Source: Cornus controversa (taxonomy: Eukaryota; Streptophyta; Magnoliopsida; Cornales; Cornaceae). From it: a DNA stretch of 64,000 nt. Shown here piece after piece: positions 23,950 to 36,935 of the stretch. The translations under genes were made by a program, and so were the position numbers. The notes under the pieces were generated by a model, which did not search any database, was not told where the DNA came from, and worked only from the letters and a program-made list of their open reading frames with translations. Location of the stretch: NCBI GenBank assembly GCA_026545225.1, contig CM048845.1, positions 16,275,001 through 16,339,000 on the forward strand, written 5' to 3'. How positions within the stretch are numbered: the stretch's first letter is position 1; each line of letters opens with the position of its first letter.

Positions 23950-24237
23950 CATTGAAAATTATATTTTATTAAGTTTAAGGTTAGGTAAAATAATTTTTTT
24001 TCAAATTTTAGTCACCAAAATCTAATTTTTCATATTTGAATTACAGTTTTCTAAAAATTACTTCAAAATTGAAATAAATCATAACAAGTTGGGAGTTAAG
24101 TCTCCAGATATAAGAATGTTTTGAGTGTGAATTATTTGTCAAAAAATATATATACACACAACTTACGTTTATAAATTGGAGCAGGTCATGGTTTCTTATA
24201 AAAGATTTATATCACAAGGACCAAACATCATTAACAG
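23950..24237. other. Short non-coding gap, host flank of the central nest
   Basis: AT-rich, no gene seen. The segment 23955-24045 resembles 12040-12125 in inverted orientation (AAAAATTAGATTTT(A/G)GTGAC core). The last five bases, AACAG, form the left target duplication of the 24238-53905 element. Confidence 0.5.
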
Positions 24238-26948
24238 TGTCACGCCCCAAAAATTTGGACCATCGAAACTCTTCTGGGTCAAGTCCAAACTCTGAGTAGT
24301 GAGGTGTCATGATCGCCCGATCGTTATCCTATGACCCGAACAACCATGACAAACAACCATTTATCACCCTATGATATCATCATTGATGCCAAGCTGTCAC
24401 GCCCCAAATATCGGGCCATGACTTTTCGTGAAAGCCTTTACATTGTCATCACATCCATTCCTACCCGGAATGTCACATATGGTTATTCAATCTAAGTTGT
24501 GACCTCATAATTCAGCAAAAACATTAAATGGGGTGAACGGTGAAAGTCCAACTGGTTCACACTCATCAACCACTCAATTCTGGAACTTAACTTCTTGTGT
24601 GTTTGAAATTTCAGAGTGATAATTAGTCTATTAAAAAAAGTATCCAAAAATACTCAATTTAAAAAAAAAATCACACTCAAATCCGATTTAAAACGAATGA
24701 GTTATACCCAATTGGTGTTGTTGACCAATTTTTGAAATATGCTTCGAAATCACTATTACGATCCATTATAATTAGCAACAAGCTGTGTAATCACTATTAC
24801 GATCCATCATAATTGGTAACATGATGCATAATAAGCTGCGAAACCTACTGTTCTAGAGTCAAAATTCTCAACTTGCAGGCTCTAAAACTTCTCTAAAAAG
24901 TCCAAAATTCATCTAAAACATATAAAAAAGAAGGAAATGTTGTAGAACATTAATTTAAGTCAGAATCACATCCTTTCATGAATATGCATAATTGTAAACA
25001 TGTTTTTGAATCATTGAAGATCATAAACATATCTTAATCTATGCATATTGTCTACAAGTCATCCTCATTATGCATACATAAGGTTCCAAATGAAACACAA
25101 GTTACATATAGTTTAAGTGTAACTACAACATCAACAGAGTTCACATGTCACAAGCTAGCATGAACGACCATATACATCATATCCCAAATGAACAGCAAAA
25201 AGTTACAAGGAGTTCCACTTGGACATTCGTGTCCCATCTGTCATCGACGCTTTATATGTAAAAGGTTTTAGGGGAAAGAGGTAAGCATACAACTACACCC
25301 AGCAGAGACGACCAAACCTGCCTAAACATTGACTCGACACTAACTTACATGATATTCAATCATGACATTCTTACACTATATGGCATGCTCACAATGCTCA
25401 TACTATAAACAAGGCAAAGATGCAACAAAATAACAAGTGTTCATTTAGCCATGCATAACCACAAAATAACACAACATCCACCTTAAATTTACAAACCAAA
25501 ATCCTCAACATGAATTCACAATTCATGTAACTAAACTTAAACCACCACCTAAAATGCTTAAACTCTACCAATTCTGGGAGTATCACAACCAAAATCTGTC
25601 CATGTCACAAACCATCAAAAGTATCACTTGTTGAAACCTCTCAACCTCACAAACCACCAAGGGTTCTCATCAATTGAAATCTGTCAATTGAGAAAGAAAA
25701 GTCCATTTTGCCGCTAATTGAAATATGTCAATTGGGGACATAAGCTCACCATACCACTTGTGTGTATCCATTATCATAGTTCAACCTCCTCAAGACTCAT
25801 TCCACTTCTTACCAATTGCAACCTACGCTAGGCATGCACAACACACATATTGCATTGCATGCAATTTCATCCACAAACGTCATCAAATGCCTTAACATGA
25901 AAAAACCACTTTCTTTGATGTATTTTCTCAAATGTATGGCATTCAAAGTGCATATAACACATATCATGGCTCAAAAGTGAACCTAATAAACCTTGTGCTT
26001 CTTCAGCTAACACATACAACATGTATAAAACATAATTAAGATATAACTAGTATGCCAGGATCACAAATTTTCATTCATAACACTTATACATGCCACAAAC
26101 ATCGTATATTTCATATATATGGCACAAAACTCAAATTTAACATACATAGAAACAACATGCCTCAAATACACCACATATATCACATGAAGAGCACTCTTTG
26201 CATGCATATACATAAAATGAAATCAAAGGTAAAACTTTTTACCTCTCTAAATCATACTAACACACCCACAAATCACAAAGAATCCTAAGGAATCGATGAA
26301 AGGAAGGAGAAGACACCCCTACCTCAACTTTGAAGACTCTCAAGCCAATTCCTTGAAATCCCAGCTTCTTCCAAATTGCACTTTGATCGGTTCAAAATGT
26401 AGTCCTCGTCAAGAAGAACAAATCCCTTATCTTTGGTGTCTTCCAAATCGACCTTCAAGGCTTCCAAATCAAGGAAATATTCAAAGGTGATGAAAAGAAG
26501 GGTGGGAGTAGAATGAGCAGCTAATTTGGGTCTCTCACAAATGCCTGGAATATCTATCTCTGGATATTTGTATCCTCCACGCCATAAATGACCAAAACCC
26601 CCTTAAGTCACTTAATGTACCCTCCCGATCTTCGTTTTGATTTTGAAAGTGACAACAGCTCCGAAATCACTTTCTTAACTCATTTAATATTTCATTTGGT
26701 TTAAAACTAAAAATAAATATTTTTTAAAAAAATTTCAAATTTTTGAACCCACTCGACCTGTGTTCTGGGCCCCACCTACCCAAATTTCTTAAATTTCACC
26801 AAATGTTTCAAAAACTTTCCAAAACTTCTAAACAAGTTTCCAAACATGTTTTAGACCTTTAAAACATCTACAACATCATTTAAAACTCATTGATGACATA
26901 AATGATGAAGAAAAAGAAAATCGGTCAAAATTGGACCTAGTCTTTACA
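24238..26948 (-). repeat. 3' LTR of the minus-strand host element
   Basis: 2711 bases, collinear with 51224-53905. The low-coordinate end contains a twofold CACGCCCCAAA(T/A)(A/T)T motif about 155 bases apart, repeated in the other LTR. Open frames here (for example 25398-25592 and 26052-26288) recur in the partner LTR and are not genes. Confidence 0.85.
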
Positions 26949-27644
26949 ACCTCCCCACTTTTAAGGAATTTCGTCCTCGAGAATAGGAACACACTCCAAG
27001 TTCTCAAGTGTTGTCATTAAAACTTTAGTGAACTCTCCTAACTCCATTTTACCACCAGTAAAAGCAATCAACTTGCTGGTCTCCAATACTCAACTTTCAC
27101 TCCTTAACCAACGAGGTTTTTTTTTTTACCACCACACGACTTCATTCTGAGTCCATGAAACATCTCAGCTACTGATACAACTCAAACTATGTCCAGATAT
27201 CACCAATACTATAGTGCAATCATCATACCATGAACCCTCATGACAACTATTATCTCCCATACCAAGTTTAGGAAAGATTAAAACTGCTACCAACAACGAA
27301 TGTATACATACATATCTCTATCCAACAACTCATCTTCCTTGAGTCACTATTCATAAAATTCTTACACAAGTCAATACCACGTGCATAAATCCAAACTTAC
27401 ACTCGTACATAGCCTAAGGCCAATGCTCCCTAAGGATCTATAACCCAATCCTTAACTGGTTCAACCACATTTCCCAAAATTTATGAAATCCTTACTCTCA
27501 AAGTCTCATAACTAATCCTTAGATCCTTTCAATCCCAAAAGTACTACAAGACATGGTTCATAGGAAAAATAAAATCAGTAGAAAATCTTCCTGCTTATGT
27601 ATCAAATCCTGATGGGCCAAGAAGCCTATTAGCATGTTTGCCTA

Positions 27645-27838
27645 GAGTAGATATTGGGTGAGCCGGGTATACCATGTCATTTGTATGCCAAGCCAATTAA
27701 AATACATCATTCAAGTTAGTTGAGAGTAGTTGTTATATGTAAGTGGGACCCATTCATTGAACATTTCATTGAATGCTGCATTTTAATTGGCTTGGCATAC
27801 AAATGACATGGTATACCCGGCTCACTCAATATCTACTC
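27645..27838. mobile_element. MULE-type MITE with near-perfect 59-bp arms
   Basis: It starts GAGTAGATATTGGGTGAGCC and ends, on the other strand, GAGTAGATATTGAGTGAGCC. The arms agree over about 59 bases with one mismatch. The 9-mer GTTTGCCTA flanks both sides (27636-27644 and 27839-27847), the duplication size typical of Mutator-like elements. Only about 76 bases separate the arms. It has no coding capacity and is the freshest-looking DNA transposon in the window. Confidence 0.92.
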
Positions 27839-29099
27839 GTTTGCCTAGGTTTTAATGTCAAAAGGATTGCCAGGAGTATTATTGTTATTTCATATTAAAT
27901 GCTCATATTGGGTATATTTGCATGAATTAATTTATCTGTCTTGTTATAATTATATATCATGTCATGTATTTGCACTAACCTAATTGTAGGGGCAAATTGA
28001 GTATTTAATTACAGAGCAATTGTGTCAAATTCTCAGAGAAGGGCATTTTGGAATTTAATGCTAGGGCAACAAGAGTTCAGGGACATATTGGAAAAATTTA
28101 TGTTGCTAGGGTTTCGCTACTTTAAGTGTGTATGATATAAAAATACAGATCATGTGGTCTTGTTATAGATATCAGCGCATATACATGGTAATCAAAATAA
28201 AAAAAATGAGAGGATAAGATTTTTGGCATTGATATAGGATAACGAAAGGAAAGAAATGTGAATAGATAAGATAGAAATAAGCGAGAGAATAGTGAGAAAC
28301 AGAAAAATTTAGAGAAAGAAATAAAAACATAGAGAGAGTGTGTGAAGGTTCAGAGGGAAAAAATGGGTGCAATGGCGATGGAGCTTCTAGCGATTGGGTT
28401 CATCCTCATCAGCTAGCGACTCAACGCCGCCGGGCGTGTCATCAGTAACTCAATGTTGGAGGGTGTGTTTGGTCGTTATCAGAAATTTAACGCCGCTGGT
28501 GTATTGGGTTCATCCTCATCAACCAGCGATTCAATGCCGCCGGCGTGTTTGGTTAGTCGTCATCAGTAGATTCAACGCCACTGGCTTATTGGTTCATCCT
28601 TGTCGCTGGCATTTTCTTTTCATCCTCATCAATTTCAAGGTTCTACACCGTCGGTTTGTCTATCGTCCATGGCTGTTGATATAGAGTTACAGAACATTGC
28701 ATCCTCAGTTTATTCGTTCTTCCACTATCTATGTTCTGAAACTCTATAAGTGATAATTTGATTCCAGAATGGTTGCTCACCGCAAGAATACTCTTTATAA
28801 TCTCTTCTCTTTCTTTATTACATATATGTATGCACACTCTCATAGGCCCACTAGTTGGGGTTTTGTTGTTGACACACACAAATCATAGGCGCACGATTTC
28901 ATGTTCAGAATTACGTGTTTATGTGGGTGTTCTTGTGTTGATGAAGAGCTCTATTTGGATTGAGCATATATTTGTGTTGATATATGTGGATGTATGGTTT
29001 TGTGCTGCCATCTATATTCCTTGCTGGAAATTTGAAGTAGTGTATCTATTGTTGTCTGAGTAAAAAAATCTGAAGTTGGTTGCTATGTTTGGTGCTGAA

Positions 29100-29660
29100 T
29101 CATGACTTTATGCCTTTTGACTTTCATATTTATGTTGTTGTTGTTGTTGGCTTTAAGCTCTAAAAGTGCTGAACTGCTGTGCTATTTACTGCTGATCTAT
29201 CTTGCTATTTTTGGGATTTAAGTTGAATTTTTGAGTTGTATTGTGCTGAATTTGCTAATTAAATAATGCTGATTTTGCTGCCCATATAATGCTGAATATT
29301 GCTGTCCAAAAATTGCTGATTATTGTTGTCCAAAAAAATGTTGAATTGGCTGTCAAATATTGTTGATTATTGCTATCAAAAATTGCTGATTATTGCTGTC
29401 CAAAAAATGCTGAACTGGCTGTCAAATATTTCTGATTTCGCTGTCCATATAATGTTGAATATTGCTGTCAAATATTACTGATTATTGCTGTCCAAAAATT
29501 GCTGATTATTGCTGTCCTAAAAATGCTGAATATTGCTGTCAAATATTGCTGAATATTGTTGTCCAAATATTGCTGAATATTGCTATCAAATATTACTGAA
29601 AATTGTTGTTCTAAAGTAGCATGTATGCTGTCTTAATGTGCTGGAAACTGCTGTGTTAAA
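29100..29660. repeat. TGCTG-rich degenerate minisatellite in the LTR
   Basis: More than twenty irregular copies of ATTGCTG(T/A)(C/T)CAAA(A/T)ATTGCTGA-like words of about 17-22 bases. The same array recurs in the 3' LTR at about 34480-34960, with different unit losses. Confidence 0.75.
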
Positions 29661-32600
29661 GATTGTTAATATACTGATTTTTGTAGTGTTGAAATTGTTG
29701 TTTTAAAGTTGTAGTGAAGCTGATTTTTATTAACATTATTAATGTCTTTGCTAAACCTATAATGTTGTATCTGTGGAAACCAAAGCACTGATATGAAATG
29801 CAAATTTCTATATGTGCATCCATAAGTTTTTGTGCTACTAATTTCTACTCTAGTGTAGTCCAATCTATTTAATCTGCAGGTACACAAACCAAGCAAATTC
29901 CATGACAGTCATTAAAAAGGGATTGAATCAAGCTGAATGGAAGTTTGAATAGCTAAAAAGGAGATTCATTGAAAGAGAGTCTTCTACAAGTCTGTTGCAG
30001 CTGCACCTTAAAGGTGTACTTATTGAACACTATATTTGAAGAAACTCAAGTGCCATTATCTGCCAAAGATAATCGAGGGCCTTAATCATTATCAAGATCA
30101 ACTTTGAAGATCAATATTAGGGTTTGAAGATTTCAAGATCAACCTTTGAAGACCAAATACAAAGCCTGAAGACTTTGCCGCTGCTCATTACATCGAACTG
30201 ACTTCAGTATCACTATGTATAGTCCAAGTATTGGGATACTTTGGATAGGGGGAGTGTGAGTGATTGTGGTGAGATTGAGGTGAGATAGCTTGGGCTTTGG
30301 AAAGCCTGAGTTGGGTTGAGAGCGAAAAAGCTGTCGTGAAATTTGGTGAGAGTGGTTCAGGCCTAGGGAAGATGTGAACTGAGTGAGTGATGGAGTGACT
30401 ATGTTGTGATTTGGGTGAGTGAGAGAGTGATTGAGAGAATTACTATACTACCGTTTCAGACATAGTGGAGCTTAGTTCGATGAGGTTTTTTTTCCCATCT
30501 TGGGGTTTGCCTCTATAAATCCGTGTGTCCATTAATTGTGTGATTAGATGTGCTAGCCAAACTTGCAATATTAGGAAGAAAAATCAAAAAACCTATTCAC
30601 CCATCCCTCTCTAGTTCATTAATTGGTATCAGAGCACAAGTCTAGATTTATTGGTTTAACTACCGGCTGTAAAGATCCTAAGTATGGCTGAAGACAGTTA
30701 TACCCAAAAGGCTCCTATTTTTGATGGCATAAGTTTTGACACTTGGACAATTAAAATTAAGGCTTTCTTATTATCTATCTTCTATGACGTTTGACATGCT
30801 ACATTGGAAGACGTTGTCATTCTTGATCCTATAAACCTCTCAGCAGCCGAGAAATTAGCAAAATTAGTTGATGGAAAGGATAGAAATGCCTTCTACAAGG
30901 CATTACAAAAGCAAGAATTCACAAGAGTCAAGAATTGCAAAGTGCGAAGGAAATTTGGGATTCACTTGTAACTGCGCACGAAAGAAGCAATACCATCAAA
31001 GAAAACAAGATTCAACTTCATCAAGTTAAGTTTGACAGTATCAAGATGGATGAGAAATAAACTATGGCTTATTATTTCTTCAGAATTAAGGAAGTTTTCA
31101 ATGACATGAGAGCCTTTGGTGAAGTCATCAAGGATGAAATGGTGTGCAAAAACATATTGCGCACCATGACTGAAAGGTTCAATCCCAAAGTTACTATACT
31201 ATAAGACAAAGACATCTCTAGAATGTCCATTGATGAGCTAGAATCATCTCTCACTGCCTATGAGATGAGAATTGGATCTCCTATGGTATCAAGGAAAGAA
31301 TCAGCTCTGAAAGCTAAGGAAGTTGAAGTTTCAAGCAAGCAAGGATCAGGTTCAGAAGAATCTGAAGATGAAATAGCATATGTTGTAAGGAAATTTAGAA
31401 AGTTCAAGATGAGAAAGAAGCCTAAGCAATTACAAGACCAAAAGTGTTTTGGATATGGAAGACAAGGACATTACATTATGAATTGTCCTAATTCTCCCAA
31501 AACAAAGAAGAAAAAATATTATGATTCCCCAAAGTTCAAAAGAAAGGGCAATAAAAAGGCTCTTTACACTGGTGGGGTTTCAAGTTCAGAGGAGGAGCAA
31601 CAAGATCCATCTAGTGAGAGTGATGAAGAAGCTTATCTATTTATGGAAGTTCAAGAATCAGAAACTGATTAGTCAAAATCTAAAGATGAAGAGGATCTCG
31701 AGATTGATGAAGTCCTTGCAGAATGTGAAAGATTGGCCCAAAAGTGTAGCACTCAGAAGAAGCAACTGAAAATGGTCAATCTAGAATTGCATAAGTCAAA
31801 GGAACTACTCATCAATCATATAAGGGTAAAATTGTCCATCTTATGCTCTATTTCACTAATTATTTGCTACCTTGCCAAAAATAGGTCACAAGAAGCTAGT
31901 TGGAGTACAAAGAGGTGCGAACTTGAACTTAACACATTCTTAGAAAATATATCTCAAAGGATGAATGAAATTTGGGAACAATCTATAAAGCAATTGGGTA
32001 AGATAGGTATTGGCTTTAATGATGACAAAGCCACTCAGGTACAATAAAAAAAATTCACTCAGTTTTTGTTAAAGCTAAAAATGGTGATATTTACACTTTA
32101 TATCCTTTCATAGATGTTACTACTAGACCTAAATATGAGTTATTGTTCAATACTTATCATCAATCTAGGGCTAAGTATCTCTCTAGGATCAATGCATGCC
32201 CTAAATATGTGGAATTAAAACCCATGTATATTATAAAAACTGACACTCACTTGCACCATGCACCTAAATCATCAAGAGGTTTTGTGAAGACTAAAATGAT
32301 GTGGATCCCCAAGAAATTGAACTCTGTAAGCATGCTTATGTACACTTATTTGAAAGTTCTAATGCTAATACTAAGTGGTATATTGATAGTGGGTGCTCTA
32401 GGCACATGATAGGAAACAAGACCAAATTTAGCTATTTAGAAAAATATGATGTGGCCCTGTCATCATTGGTGATAATAAGAAAGGAAAAATAGTTGGAAGA
32501 GGCACAATACCTGAAACCAAAGAAATGCCTAAGTCAGAGAATGTGCTTTATGTAGAAGTTCTTAAACACAATTTGCTTAGTGTCAGTCTACTTTGTGATA

Positions 32601-33169
32601 ATGGTAATCTAGTTCGATTTGATAAAGATTATTGCAAAGTTATTAACAAACTATCAGGGAAGACCACTCTTTCTGTATCTAGAGTATCTAGTAATGTGTA
32701 CACCATTCATGAAAATACAACTCGCATTGCATGCAAATGTACTCGAATGAAAAAGGATAGTATGTATAACTCCAAAACAATGACCACTACCAAGTGCATT
32801 CTCACTAGCATTGATAGGTCCATATATAAAAGCTCATTACACTTCACTATTTCTAGACCTAATCACATGTTTGCTACAAAATTTTAAAGTGTTTCAAAAT
32901 TCTCACATTTAAAGATTGACAAAAGGATTTCAATTTATTATAAGGGTATAGCTAATTTTGGATTGCATTACACTCCCTTTTTAGAACTATCCCTTAGAGC
33001 ATTTTCAAACATAGATTGGGGTGGTTCACTAAATGATAGAACATTCACCCTTCCTCCCCACTAGCTCTCTATTTTACCTCCCTTTTGACTTTTATTGTCA
33101 AAAAAAGGGGAGAAAGAAAGTTAGGGTAAAAGGTTAGGTTTTTGACATTAAAAAGCAAAATGGGAAGAT

Positions 33170-35919
33170 TGATGAGCCAGGAAGCCCATGAGCATGTTTG
33201 CCCAGGTTTTAAAGTCAAAAGGATTGGCAGGGGCATTATTGTCATTTCACTTTAAATGCTCATATTGGATTTATTTGCATGAATTAATTTATCTGTTTTG
33301 TTACAATTATATATCATGTCATGTATTTGCACTAACCTAATTACAGGGGCAAATTGAGTATTTAATTACAGGGTAATTGTGTCAAATTCTCAGAGAAGGG
33401 CATTTTAGGATTTAATGCTACGGCAACAAGAGTTCAGGGGCATATTGGAAAAATTTATGTTGCTACGGTTTTGCTACTTTAAGTGTGCATGATATAAAAA
33501 TACATATCATGTGGTCTTGTTATAAATATCAGCACATATACATGTTAATAAAAAAAATGAGAGGATAAGATTTTGGGCGTTGATATAGGATAAAGAAAAG
33601 GAAAGAAAAGTGAATAGATAAGATACAAATAAGCGAGAGAAGAGTGAGAAGCAGAAAAATTCAGAGAGAGAAATAAGAACATAGAGAGAAAGTGTAAAGG
33701 TTCAGAGGGAGAAAATGGGTGCAGCGGCGATGGAGCTTCTAGCAATTGGGTTCGTCCTCATTAGCTAGCAACTCAACGCCGGAGGGTGTGTTTGGTCGTC
33801 ATAAAAAATATAACGCTGTTGGTGTATTGGGTTCATCCTCATTAGCCAGCGATTCAATGCCGCCGGTGTGTTTGGTTCATCGCCATTAGTAGATTTAATG
33901 CCGCCGACTTGTTGGTTCATCCTTGTCGCTGGCATCTTCTTTTCGTCCTCATCAATTTCAAGGTTCTACACCGTTGGTCTGTCCATCATCCATAGCTATT
34001 GATATAGAGTTACAGAACATCGCATCCTCAGTTTATTCGTTCTTCCACTGTCTATGTTCTGAAACTCTATAAGTGATAATTTGATTCCAAAATGGTTGAG
34101 CTCACCGCAAGAATACTCTCTATAATCTCTTCTCTTTCTCTATTACATATATGTATGCACACTCTCACAGGCGCACTAGTTGGGGTTTTGTTGTTGACAC
34201 ACACAAATCACAGGCACACGATTTCATGTTTAGAATTATGTGTTTATGTGGGTGTTCTTGTGTTGATGAAGAGCTTTATTCGGATTGAGCGTATATTTGT
34301 GATGATATATGTGGATGTATGATTTTGTGCTGCCATCTATATTCCTTGTTAGAAATCTGAAGTAGTGTAGCTATTATTGTCTGAGTTAAAAAATCTGAAG
34401 TTGGTTGCTATGTTTGGTGCTGAATCATGACTTCATGCCTTCTGACTTTCATATTTATGTTGTTGTTGTTGCTAGCTTTAAGCTCTAAAAGTGCTGAACT
34501 GATGTGCTATGTATTGCTGATCTATCTTGCTATTTTTGGGATTTAAGTTGTTGAATTTTTGAGTTGTATTGTGCTGAATTTGCTAATTAAATATTGCTAA
34601 TTTTGCTACCTATATAATGTTGAATATTGCTGTCCAAAAATTGCTGATTATTGCTGTCCAAAAAAATGCTGAATTAGCTGTAAAATATTGCTGATTATTG
34701 CTATCCAAAAATTACTGATTATTGTTGTCCAAAAAATGCTGAATTAGCTGTCAAATATTTCTGATTTTGCTGTCTATATAATGTTGAATATTGCTGTCAA
34801 ATATTGTTGATTATTGCTGTCCAAAAATTGCTGATAATTGCTGTCCTAAAAATGCTGAATATTGTTGTCAAATATTGCTATCCAAATATTGCTATCAAAT
34901 ATTACTGAAAATTGCTGTTCTAAAGTAGCATTTATGTTGTCTTAATGTGCTGAAAATTGTTGTGTTAAAGATTGTTAATAAACTAATTTTTGTAGTGTTG
35001 AAATTGTTGTTTTAAAGTTGTAGTGAAGCTGATTTTTATTAACATTATTAATGTCTTTGCTAAACCTATAATGTTGTATCTGCGGAAACCAAAGTGCTGA
35101 TATGAAATGCAAATTTCCATATGTGCATCCATAAGTTTTTGTGCTACTAATTTATACTCTAGTGTAGTCCAATCTATTTAATCTGCAAGTACACAAACCA
35201 AGCAAATTCCATGATAGTTATTAAAAAGGGATTGAATCAATTTGAATGGAAGTTTCAAAAACTATGAAGGAGATACATTGAAAGAGAGTCTTCTACAAAT
35301 CAGTTGCAGCTACACCTTAAAGGTGTACTTATGGAAGACTATCTTTGCAGAAGCTCAAGTGCCATTATCTGCCAAAGAAGATCAAGGGCCTTAATCATTA
35401 TCAAGATCAACTTTGACGATCAATATCAGAGCTTGAAGATTTCAAGATCAACCTTTGAAGACCAACATACAAAGCATGAAGACTTTGCCGCTGCTCATTA
35501 CATCAAACTAAGTCCACTATCACTATGTATAGTCCAAGTATTGGGATACTTTGGATAGGGGGAGTGTGAGTGATTGTGGTGAGATAGCTTGGGCTTTGGA
35601 AAGCCTGAGTTGGGTTGAGAGCGAAAAAGCTATTGTGAGATTTAGTGAGAGTGGTTTAGGCCTAGGGAGAATGTGAACTGAGTGAGTGCTGGAATGACTA
35701 TGTTGTGAGTTGGGTGAGTGAGAGAGTGATTGAGAGAATTACTATACTACCCTTTAAAACATTGTGGAGCTCAGTTTGAAGAGGTTTTTTCCCACCTTGG
35801 GATTTTCCTCTTTAAATCTGTTTGCCATTAATTGTGTGATTACATGTGCTAGCCAAACTTGTAATATTGGGAAGGAAAATCGAAAAACCTATTCACCCCC
35901 GCCCCCTTTAGGCTCATCA
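33170..35919 (+). repeat. 3' LTR of the SIRE-like element
   Basis: Collinear with the 5' LTR and preserves the site where the MITE entered the 5' copy (GCATGTTTGCCCAGG without insertion). It is preceded by the purine-rich AAAATGGGAAGAT. Confidence 0.85.
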
Positions 35920-36059
35920 CATCGTTTCCTCAATTAATAACTAACCAAGACAAAACTAACGGAATTGTCATCGTCATCCTTTCATGACATCAAAACTAGT
36001 CATGTTCCAAAATTTAACCAAATCTTATATGACAATCAAAAACTTTGATCTGTCTGGGT

Positions 36060-36935
36060 CACACTACCCATTACGGTACATCCATAGACAAAATTGCATC
36101 TAGAGGTAAAAATCACACGTAATGAATATGTCAATAGACAAAATTGCGTCCAAATGACAATAGTACACTCTCAAGTGTATCAATGAATGAAACTACCTCT
36201 AAATGTCAATCGTTAAATCCAAGGGTTACATTCACAGACAAAACTGCATCTATAGTGACGATAACCAACAACAACGGATGGGTCAATAGACAAAACTGTG
36301 TCTAGGATGACACCACCTTCCAACTGATGTGACAATAGACAAAACTGCATCTAAATGACAATAATCTCAACAATGGATGGGTCAATAGAGAAAACTGCAT
36401 TTAGTATGACATACTTCCTCCAACTGATGTGTTAATAGACAAAATTGTGTCCAAGTGACAATATCTCAATTGATATGTCAATAGACATCACTACGTCAAA
36501 GTGACAACATCACTACAATGGATGGGTCAATAGACAACACCGTGTCCTAATCCTCCAATTGATATGCCAATAGACAAAATTGCATCTAAGTGACAACATC
36601 ACTACAATGGATGGGTCAATAGACAACACCGTGTCCTAATCCTCCAATTGATATGCCAATAGACAAAATTGCATCTGAGTGACAACATCACCATAATGGG
36701 TGTGACAATGGACAAAACTACATCCAGAATCACCACTACCCATGTCAATAGACAAAATTGCATCTAATTGACCTCCTCTCTGATCTTCTAAATATATCAA
36801 TAGACAAAACTGCATCAAAATGACAAACTTGACTCCACTGTGTGTGTCGGTAGACAAAACTGCATCTAAACGACAACGATCCCTTTTTGGTGAGTGTTAG
36901 TAGTAAAAACTACATCTAAATGACAACACCCACTA
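36060..36935. repeat. Minisatellite with GTCAATAGACAAAACTGC core
   Basis: About 17 imperfect units, each with (T/A)GTCAATAGACAAAA(C/T)TGCATCTA and AATGACAA spacers, 40-60 bases apart. One composite block of about 88 bases (about 36503-36590) is repeated almost exactly right after itself (to about 36680). It lies in the interior of the minus-strand gypsy element, between gag and the nested copia element. No coding function is apparent. Confidence 0.85.

Larger units (their letters stand above)
27610..30621 (+). repeat. 5' LTR of the SIRE-like element
   Basis: About 2.8 kb plus the 194-bp MITE at 27645-27838 and its target duplication. It contains a long stretch (about 29100-29660) of TTGCTGTCCAAAAATTGCTG-type repeats. 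Apparent ORFs within (28394-29063) recur in the other LTR. Confidence 0.85.
27610..35919 (+). mobile_element. Ty1/copia element, SIRE/Maximus-like, internally reduced
   Basis: LTRs are 27610-30621 and 33170-35919, starting TGATG(G/A)GCCA and ending CATTA/CATCA. The 5' copy is longer because of a MITE insertion. The primer-binding site ATTGGTATCAGAGCACAAG (from 30621) matches initiator Met tRNA. Coding parts: gag from about 30684 (MAEDSYTQKAPIFDGISF), a zinc knuckle CFGYGRQGHYIMNC near 31447-31490, a protease region WYIDSGCSRHM near 32376 and the following LKHNLLSVSLLCDNG block, to about 32890. Integrase and RT were not recognised. Flanking pentamers AATCC and CATCG do not form a clean duplication. 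Broken, several breaks. LTRs about 91-93% alike by eye. It lies inside the minus-strand gypsy element. Confidence 0.85.

Noticed and set aside
25398-26490. Open frames in the 24.2-26.9 kb LTR
   Set aside because: The same frames recur in the partner LTR (52085-53596), so they belong to repeat sequence, with no protein features.
24238-26948. Independent solo LTR
   Set aside because: A polypurine tract and element interior lie on its upstream side, and the AACAG/AATAG pair links it to the LTR ending at 53905.
28394-29063. ORFs of about 100 codons resembling a small membrane protein
   Set aside because: They lie inside an LTR and reappear, altered, at 34092-34322. Hydrophobic content comes from AT-rich composition.
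36060-36935. CRISPR-like array
   Set aside because: Spacers are themselves repeats, unit length varies, and the context is a plant retrotransposon interior.
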